From IMG/VR virus record IMGVR_UViG_3300025314_000014, positions 1-64,000 of that record: a stretch of DNA of 64,000 bases; one strand, written 5' to 3'. The notes beneath the pieces were generated by a model. The model ran no database searches, was not told the DNA's origin, and worked only from the letters and a program-made list of their open reading frames with translations. The position numbers and the translations under genes are program-made. Shown here one piece after another: positions 59,620-64,000 of this stretch. The first letter of the stretch is position 1. Each line of letters opens with the position of its first letter. The DNA is from a virus.

Positions 59620-60031
59620 GCAACTCCTGCAACTCTTCCTCTGGTTGCTTTAGAAGAGTAGATTCAACAGATTTAACCGCTCTAGTTGAACGCGTAGCGG
59701 TTTCCTCTGCTGATTTGCCGAGCACCTTGTCGATTGCCCATAGTGCGGCCTTTAATTGTGAGCTAACCACTCCTGGTTCGCCGCCTTGTTTCGCAATCTT
59801 CAAGACTATCTCGGTATTCTCAACTACGCTTTCGCGTAGCAAGGTGACGGCCTGACTTGTCAGGTCTACTCGAAGTTCGTCAATCCTTGCTGTAAAGTCC
59901 TCCTCCTTCATCCACCGACTGACAGTCTGTGGGTAAACTCCCATCTCACGGGCTACGTCTACCTGTTTCCATCCCTCAGCGATGAGGAGGGCTGCTTTCT
60001 CTTTTCGGGGGTCAAGCTTGGTTACGGCCAT
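59603..60031 (-). CDS. terS: Terminase small subunit, phage B
   Basis: 142 aa. N-terminal helix-turn-helix (LLIAEGWKQVDVAREMGVYP, QTVSRWMKEEDF) and a helical oligomerisation part after it. Recognises the packaging site and recruits TerL. First gene of the phage B late operon, behind the promoter at 60069-60097. Confidence 0.82.
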   Translation of the reverse strand: MAVTKLDPRKEKAALLIAEGWKQVDVAREMGVYPQTVSRWMKEEDFTARIDELRVDLTSQAVTLLRESVVENTEIVLKIAKQGGEPGVVSSQLKAALWAIDKVLGKSAEETATRSTRAVKSVESTLLKQPEEELQELLDRGK

Positions 60032-60068
60032 TTGTTATTATAAAGACCCCCTGCGCTCGTTCCTTGCT

Positions 60069-60097
60069 ATTATACACCATTTGAAAGAGTTTGTCAA
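60069..60097 (-). promoter_or_regulatory. Phage B promoter before TerS
   Basis: Minus strand TTGACA (60092-60097), 17 bases, TATAAT (60069-60074). The leader holds the 13-base TATAAAGACCCCC string (60039-60051, plus-strand reading) also found at 44124-44136. Confidence 0.85.
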
Positions 60098-60118
60098 GAT
60101 GTGAGGGAAAGTTATCAA

Positions 60119-60337
60119 TTACATCTTCTCAACGAACTTCTTGTGCATAGTTGTATAACACTTACAACACTGTAGATGGTCATTGGAGTATTCACTGCAG
60201 TAACAGTGCTCACAGGCAAAAGGTCTATAATTAATGTAACAAGAGCACGGATACCTATTACAATAAGTACACAAGACAAAGGACGAATTGCTCCCGCTCA
60301 TTGACTGCATCTTTCCCTCCTCCATAACATTACTCAT
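60119..60337 (-). CDS. Ten-cysteine zinc protein, 72 aa
   Basis: Ten Cys in 30 residues: VLCTYCNRYPCSCYINY, ACEHCYCSEYS and QCCKCYTTMH. Probably two or more zinc ions, in a treble-clef or ribbon-like cluster. It has its own promoter (60348-60376) and lies just upstream of the terminase promoter. Possibly a late or middle regulator; unproved. Confidence 0.65.
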   Translation of the reverse strand: MSNVMEEGKMQSMSGSNSSFVLCTYCNRYPCSCYINYRPFACEHCYCSEYSNDHLQCCKCYTTMHKKFVEKM

Positions 60338-60347
60338 CTTTGCCTAC

Positions 60348-60376
60348 ATTATAACATATCCGCGCACCTTTGTCAA
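60348..60376 (-). promoter_or_regulatory. Phage B promoter before 60119-60337
   Basis: Minus strand TTGACA (60371-60376), 17 bases, TATAAT (60348-60353). Confidence 0.82.
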
Positions 60377-60640
60377 GCCCCCACACTATTTTATATTTCT
60401 GCCTATTTATAACACCCCCTTTTGACCACCCTTTGCAGAAAATCCCGCTCTCGATTTAAGTACCTACCCCCCTATTAATTCTTGATACCATAGAAAGTTA
60501 AGGGTCTGGTTTCGCGGGCCGTGCCTTGTCCGATGGACATCCTATCCCTCGCGCCTGCCTGTGCACGTGCGGCGTACGATGGGCATACCCCCAGGGGGTA
60601 TATGAAGTCGTATCTGAGGATGAGCTATTCTGAGATGCCC
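60377..60640. other. No convincing gene; contains palindrome ATACCCCC-A-GGGGGTAT
   Basis: Frames here overlap on both strands with no ribosome sites. At 60585-60601 an 8-bp perfect palindrome could be an operator or hairpin. The rest is GC-rich with short self-complementary words (GTGCACGTGC). Confidence 0.4.
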
Positions 60641-60895
60641 CTATCTGACGTGGGAGTATTTGGGTGCATTTGGGCTGTGATAGGAACGCGACGCAAGTTG
60701 ACAAACGCCGAATGAACGGAGTACCCTCATCATAGTACATTCACATAGCGCCCACATATCAGGCGCACGGCGGACAAGCTGGCAGCAAAAGTCCCCCACC
60801 GTGACTTCCAGAGCCGCCGCAATACGAATCAATGCCCTAACCTGACTGTCGGGCAGAGAGTGAGCTCCCGATGGCCAAGCTATACCGCCTGACAT
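60641..60895 (-). pseudogene. Possible remnant of an XRE-type repressor
   Basis: SGAHSLPDSQVRALIRIAAA and LEVTVGDF read like the C-terminal half of a Cro/CI helix-turn-helix (Gly-x-His-x-Leu-Pro ... Leu-x-Arg-Ile-Ala-x-Ala-Leu). A TGA directly precedes the ATG, and the N-terminal helices are missing; the plus gene 60871-61128 occupies that place. No ribosome site. Could be chance. Confidence 0.3.
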
Positions 60896-61167
60896 TCAAC
60901 GTATCGGGAAGCGGATACTTCCCCTTTGACATGCTTAGGTATGACGCATGCTTTCCCTGTACAAGCGAGGATTGCGTGGAGCTAACGCGCAAAGGCGAAC
61001 GACGGATAGGGCTCGTTCGCGTCTTTCACGGCAACAAAGCCAATGCATCCTATCAGGTGACTCCTGGGAGGTGGCGGTCATTCGGCTGGCGTCTTAGTGA
61101 CCTAAGCAATCCGCAAGAGATTTCCTGACTGACAATTCGCCCGACAGTCAAGCTAGGGCATTGATTC
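60826..61167. repeat. 29-bp inverted repeats flanking gene 60871-61128
   Basis: Left arm 60826-60854 and right arm 61139-61167 are inverted copies with 27 of 29 positions matching (core GCCCGACAGTCA and AGGGCATTGATTC). They bracket 284 bp with one gene. Confidence 0.8.
60871..61128 (+). CDS. Unknown protein within inverted repeats, 85 aa
   Basis: ATG at 60871. KLYRLTFNVSGSGYFPFDML then ACFPCTSEDC, a beta-rich chain with three Cys and a basic C-terminal half (NKANASYQVTPGRWRSFGWR). Not recognised. It fills nearly all of the segment between the two inverted repeats. Confidence 0.55.
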   Translation: MAKLYRLTFNVSGSGYFPFDMLRYDACFPCTSEDCVELTRKGERRIGLVRVFHGNKANASYQVTPGRWRSFGWRLSDLSNPQEIS

Positions 61168-61174
61168 ACAATCC

Positions 61175-61196
61175 AAACCGCTTTCACTAGCGGTTT
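61175..61196. other. Hairpin AAACCGCT-TTCACT-AGCGGTTT
   Basis: Perfect 8-bp stem after the right inverted repeat. It could end transcription of 60871-61128, but no T-run follows. Confidence 0.45.
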
Positions 61197-61232
61197 AGAA
61201 TGCTTCTGCGCGTTGTCGGGAAGGATACTCCC

Positions 61233-61442
61233 ATGACAGTACCGAGCTATTGCATCGGTACAGCAGACCCTGAGCTATCGCCAGATGAGCGGGAATATCT
61301 AGTCTCTTATTTGAGCGATTGGCTGAGGCATGGGCATGACATTTACTGCGCAGACTGTTCGCAGTCTGTCCGAGATGTAGTGCTCACAGATGATGGGCAG
61401 TTTGTATGTCGCCCGTGTTACGGTGACAAGGAAGGGAAGTAG
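61233..61442 (+). CDS. Zinc-knuckle protein, 69 aa
   Basis: ATG at 61233, GGGAAGGA upstream; an earlier ATG (61200) is possible. IYCADCSQSVRDV and FVCRPCYGDK make a zinc ribbon after an acidic helical part (ELSPDEREYLVSYLSDWL). Confidence 0.58.
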   Translation: MTVPSYCIGTADPELSPDEREYLVSYLSDWLRHGHDIYCADCSQSVRDVVLTDDGQFVCRPCYGDKEGK

Positions 61443-61448
61443 ACTCCA

Positions 61449-61799
61449 ATGACAACACGAGGCAAGGGTAAGACAACGGGGCTGGCGATACGTCTGTTTA
61501 TCCTCAAGCTGATTGCGGTCAACGCAAAGCAAACGGGATTCAACGGCGTACACTGCAATTTCCCGCTTGTGTGGGCTGGCAATCTGTCATTCAACAAGCT
61601 GGTTAGTGCGGAGTTTGGCATCGATACCCAAGCTGTTCGGGCCGTGACCGATGCCATGACTGACACGGGCGAGATAGTCCGTCTACCCGCAAAAGGCGGC
61701 GTTCGGTTCTACCTACCGGACAAGGCCCCGGCTAGCTCGCCTGCGACAGTAAGCGCCAATGCCCTAACGGTGGCTACTAAGCTACTCCAGGCGAAGTAA
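61449..61799 (+). CDS. Putative winged-helix protein, 116 aa
   Basis: Basic N-terminus (TTRGKGKTTGLAIRLFILKL), a helical centre (KLVSAEFGIDTQAVRAVTDA) and a beta wing (TGEIVRLPAKGGVRFYLPDK), then an Ala-rich tail. A DNA-binding regulator is likely. AAGGAAGGGAAG lies upstream. Confidence 0.5.
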   Translation: MTTRGKGKTTGLAIRLFILKLIAVNAKQTGFNGVHCNFPLVWAGNLSFNKLVSAEFGIDTQAVRAVTDAMTDTGEIVRLPAKGGVRFYLPDKAPASSPATVSANALTVATKLLQAK

Positions 61800-61836
61800 C
61801 GAACGCATAGTGAGTAGATAGCGCGTAGATAGCATC

Positions 61837-62184
61837 CTAGACCGCTAGGGACAGCCGTTCGGGTTCCCAGGTTTTAATACGGTGGCAGATTGCACATAGG
61901 ACAGTGCATTTTGCCACCTCTTTTTTTAGTCTGTTGAGGGTGTAGCTACCCACCATCGCACTGACCGGAGCAAACTTAGTGGATGGGTCAATGTGGTCTA
62001 AGTCCAAAGCGTAGGCATGCTCGTTGTATCCACAATGTTGACACCCTAGAGACAATATGACATGGGACACATTGTACGCGCCAACAGACGGCGCGTTTTT
62101 TGTTGCCCATACCCCAACAGCGGCCCCATATCTGTTGACCGCACATGCGCGTGCTGGCGACCCTCTGACAGCCGAAACGCGCAA
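61837..62184 (-). CDS. HNH endonuclease
   Basis: The HNH core is clear: GCQHCGYNEHAYALDLDHID (first zinc Cys pair, Asp-His), then KKEVAKCTVLCAICHRIKT (second Cys pair and His). Residues before GCQHC are uncertain: TTG 62184 and a GTG close to the core are both possible. A mobile, self-spreading nuclease typical of phages. The promoter at 62348-62376 points at it. Confidence 0.72.
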   Translation of the reverse strand: MRVSAVRGSPARACAVNRYGAAVGVWATKNAPSVGAYNVSHVILSLGCQHCGYNEHAYALDLDHIDPSTKFAPVSAMVGSYTLNRLKKEVAKCTVLCAICHRIKTWEPERLSLAV

Positions 62185-62347
62185 ATCTCACGGCTCAAGG
62201 CTAGGGTAAGGGCTAAGGGTAAACTCGCCTGTCGGTATGCGTTATTTTGGTAGACAGTCGGCGAGAAACTGTGCAAAGCTGGGCAATTCTCTCTCCGACT
62301 AAGTGATAGGCCGTGCCTTAATAAGACTCCCGCGAATCACTGCTTCT

Positions 62348-62376
62348 AGCATAACATATTTAAGCAAGTTTGTCAA
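62348..62376 (-). promoter_or_regulatory. Phage B promoter toward the HNH gene
   Basis: Minus strand TTGACA (62371-62376), 17 bases, TATGCT (62348-62353). Same family as the other phage B promoters, with a weaker -10. Confidence 0.6.
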
Positions 62377-62478
62377 GCCCCAAGCACAGGCGTAAGGCAT
62401 AAGGGTAGACTGTGGGTGCGTAAGGGGTTATTGAGAAAGGCAGGGGCGAAGTATCTATAGGCAAGCGATAGTCTGGGG

Positions 62479-62533
62479 TTGACATCGGGTGCGGTTGTGG
62501 TAAAATGATGGTGGCCGACTGGAGAGCGGTCAC
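62479..62533 (+). promoter_or_regulatory. Early promoter plus leader hairpin (unit 1)
   Basis: TTGACA (62479-62484), 16 bases, TAAAAT (62501-62506), then a 7-bp hairpin GTGGCCG/CGGTCAC (62511-62517 / 62527-62533) before AGAGAGGAG and the ATG at 62551. Confidence 0.65.
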
Positions 62534-62550
62534 TAGAGAGAGGAGAAGAA

Positions 62551-62724
62551 ATGAGAGACCAAGCTGGCAAGATTGTTGATTACAATATCCGATTTCAAGA
62601 TGGGGCTATAGTCTTGGAGTTTGTACCTTACATAGACAAGACTAAGTATTACTATATTGGGATGTCAGATGATGATGTTGTAAGACTTATCTCAGACTTA
62701 TCTAAGGCACTAGCAAGGAGGTGA
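62551..62724 (+). CDS. Unknown protein, 57 aa
   Basis: Strong GAGAGGAG site. RDQAGKIVDYNIRFQDGAIV then an acidic/helical end (SDDDVVRLISDLSKALARR). Driven by promoter unit 1. Not recognised. Confidence 0.6.
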   Translation: MRDQAGKIVDYNIRFQDGAIVLEFVPYIDKTKYYYIGMSDDDVVRLISDLSKALARR

Positions 62725-62750
62725 GCACCTATCTCTGAGCCTATCTGGGG

Positions 62751-62806
62751 TTGACACGATTCTCGGAGTGTGCGATAATAGTCGTGGCCGCTCCGAATGG
62801 GGCGGC
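62751..62806 (+). promoter_or_regulatory. Early promoter plus leader hairpin (unit 2)
   Basis: TTGACA (62751-62756), 17 bases, GATAAT (62774-62779), then GCCGCTCC-GAAT-GGGGCGGC (62787-62806), 8-bp stem with tetraloop, before AGGAGAG and the ATG at 62831. Confidence 0.7.
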
Positions 62807-62830
62807 AAGGAGAGAAAAGGAGAGACAGCA

Positions 62831-63007
62831 ATGGCAACAGAGCTAGAACTTCTCGAACACAAAGCACTAATGCGTAAGCTCGCAGGACAGAAGGCCGCAC
62901 GTACACGAGCAAGGAGGGCAAAGAAGGTAGAGTATCCTAATCCCCTGAGCACGGCGATTGTTATTCATGGTAGGGAGTATATCCCTTATCGGAATTCGAG
63001 GAGTTAA
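62831..63007 (+). CDS. Basic protein, 58 aa
   Basis: ATG 62831 after AGGAGAGACAGCA; the longer frame would include the leader hairpin. Arg/Ala/Lys-rich helix (MRKLAGQKAARTRARRAKKV), likely nucleic-acid binding. Not recognised. Confidence 0.58.
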   Translation: MATELELLEHKALMRKLAGQKAARTRARRAKKVEYPNPLSTAIVIHGREYIPYRNSRS

Positions 63008-63008
63008 C

Positions 63009-63107
63009 ATGATGATATGTGACGTATGCTTTACAGATTCTTGGGGCCAATGCATAGACAACCGCGCCGCTATCGCCGCCGTGAAAGAGATAGACCAACA
63101 GGAGTAA
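63009..63107 (+). CDS. Cys-containing micro-protein, 32 aa
   Basis: ATG 63009. MMICDVCFTDSWGQC has a CxxC plus one Cys, then a short helix. Ribosome site for the next gene overlaps its end (ACAGGAG). Confidence 0.45.
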   Translation: MMICDVCFTDSWGQCIDNRAAIAAVKEIDQQE

Positions 63108-63110
63108 AGC

Positions 63111-64000
63111 ATGAACGCACCTCAATGCATCTTTGGACATGGTGTTGCTGTTGTTACTTGGACTCTTTCAGAACCGCGTAACATAAAACAATACAAGGAG
63201 GATGTTTATCTCTGTAAGGACTGCTACAACGAAATAATCAGATTAGCAGGAACATTAGGATATGCGGATGCACCATTTATGTATATGGTACAAATGCATG
63301 ATGCCCTTGTCTCTGCCCATTCTCTGTCTTGTGTAATCTGTCTATTTGAGGGAACGAGAAGTATCGAGGGCTTGTATTGGTGTGCGAAGCATTACCAAAC
63401 TGCCGAAAAGGTAGCACAATCTACTGGGGAGACTTTTGACCTATTATCGGCTGTGCAAAGATTCCTGTGGAAACTGCAATTAGAGTGTGAGGAATGCAAG
63501 GAAGATACTAATAGGTGTCCAAATTGTGCGGAGTGTGAGTGTGAGGGGTGCGACCATTGGTGTTCAGACTGCAATGAGTTCGTGAGGGGGTTTTCGGTTT
63601 GCGGGGACTGTGGAGTTCGGAGTTGTTCTAGCTGCGCCTCTTGGTGTGGCGATTGTGGCACCTGTACTGATTGCTGCCACTCATGCAGACGTTGTGGTGA
63701 GTGTACTAGCAGCGCCTCTTGGTGTGGCGATTGTGGCACCTGTACTGATTGCTGCCACTCATGCAGACGTTGTGGTGAGTGTACTAGCAGCGGTGCATGT
63801 GACTGCGGGCACGATTCCGAATCTGATGTGGCTGTAGGAGATTGGGGGTTGCCCATTGTGTTTAAGCTACACCAAGCGGCGGCCACATTCTATACTCTAG
63901 CAACTATGGCCGAGCGTGACCCAAGCTACAAGCAAGAGTTTGAGAACTACGCGAAGGAACTGGCCGAAGTCTTTGCTCCTTATCTAGACATGGCTGTTGG
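63111..64000 (+). CDS. Large Cys-rich protein with tandem zinc modules (cut by window end)
   Basis: ATG 63111 (GGAG upstream). The frame is open to the last base, at least 296 codons. Residues 1-125 have scattered Cys pairs (LCKDCYNE, SCVICLFEG) typical of zinc sites; residues ~125-235 are extraordinarily Cys-rich, about one residue in four, with CxxC spacing throughout: ECEECKEDTNRCPNCAEC, then a 26-residue unit containing WCGDCGTCTDCCHSCRRCGE twice. After this the chain becomes a normal helical domain (VFKLHQAAATFYTLATMAER). It could bind many zinc or other metal ions. Family not recognised. Confidence 0.72.
   Translation, partial: MNAPQCIFGHGVAVVTWTLSEPRNIKQYKEDVYLCKDCYNEIIRLAGTLGYADAPFMYMVQMHDALVSAHSLSCVICLFEGTRSIEGLYWCAKHYQTAEKVAQSTGETFDLLSAVQRFLWKLQLECEECKEDTNRCPNCAECECEGCDHWCSDCNEFVRGFSVCGDCGVRSCSSCASWCGDCGTCTDCCHSCRRCGECTSSASWCGDCGTCTDCCHSCRRCGECTSSGACDCGHDSESDVAVGDWGLPIVFKLHQAAATFYTLATMAERDPSYKQEFENYAKELAEVFAPYLDMAV
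63634..63789 (+). repeat. Perfect 78-bp tandem duplication
   Basis: Bases 63634-63711 and 63712-63789 are identical, in frame with the Cys-rich gene (26 codons per unit). No third copy. Confidence 0.92.

Noticed and set aside
60695-60725. TTGACA at about 60698 as a promoter
   Set aside because: No -10-like hexamer at 16-18 bases downstream.
60498-60740. Overlapping frames on both strands (80 and 64 codons)
   Set aside because: No ribosome sites, odd composition, and they exclude each other.
62652-62952. Minus-strand frames opposite 62551-63007
   Set aside because: Shadows of plus-strand genes that have promoters and strong ribosome sites.
63634-63789. CRISPR-like repeat
   Set aside because: Only two copies, directly adjacent, in frame within a gene and without spacers.
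63392-63886. Minus-strand frame of 164 codons with Ser/Gln/His repeats
   Set aside because: It is the antisense shadow of the Cys-rich plus-strand gene; its repeats come from the 78-bp duplication.

Overview
This window is tailed-phage DNA from end to end. I see no ribosomal RNA, tRNA, CRISPR array, integrase or bacterial housekeeping gene. It holds two related but distinct phages, called A and B here. Each has its own terminase pair, portal, giant (>1,200 aa) virion protein, scaffold and major capsid protein. There is no tape-measure or major tail-tube gene, and the putative adaptor plus nozzle proteins suggest short tails (podovirus-like; inference). The host cannot be named. AGGAGG ribosome sites, TTGACA/TATAAT promoters, a GH25-LysM endolysin and a 3D-domain protein are compatible with a bacterium that has accessible peptidoglycan, such as a monoderm.

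Phage A fills about 1-41271. On the minus strand, in transcription order, come TerS and TerL (17631-15540), portal (13511-15364), small virion genes, the 1268-aa protein (7332-11138), scaffold, capsid (5211-6137), decoration-like genes and tail fibre genes (down to 1). The plus strand (17803-34943) is a tightly overlapping early operon: an AAA+ ATPase, about 25 mini-proteins (many zinc ribbons), a probable Acb2/Tad1-type anti-defence protein, a Cas4-like nuclease, a Sak4-like ATPase, an ERCC4 nuclease, a 3D-domain protein, a DNA methylase, a TSCPD protein and a family A DNA polymerase. A minus-strand cassette with its own promoter and terminator (20268-21090) interrupts it. Lysis genes (35011-36477) and tail adaptor/nozzle genes (36585-40643) are on the minus strand. 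A divergent promoter pair at 17648-17775 fires both arms.

Positions 1-787 repeat 41272-42058. The first 65 bases are identical and the offset is 41271. The simplest reading is that phage A is a circular map of 41,271 bp, entered inside a tail gene it shares with phage B, and that assembly ran from A into B at that gene. Natural recombination or tandem prophages are alternatives.

Phage B fills about 41272-64000 and is cut by the window end. On the minus strand, in transcription order: TerS, TerL, a LAGLIDADG endonuclease, an FmdB-like zinc ribbon, portal, the 1676-aa protein, scaffold, capsid, lectin-like and S74-like proteins, small virion proteins, tail fibre, then the shared tail module. 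Near-identical promoters (TTGACAAA, 17-bp spacer, TATAAT) precede its gene blocks. Right of 60100 are small accessory genes: Cys-rich proteins, a gene flanked by inverted repeats, an HNH endonuclease, two promoter-hairpin-leader units, and a very Cys-rich open frame with a perfect 78-bp tandem duplication that runs off the window end.
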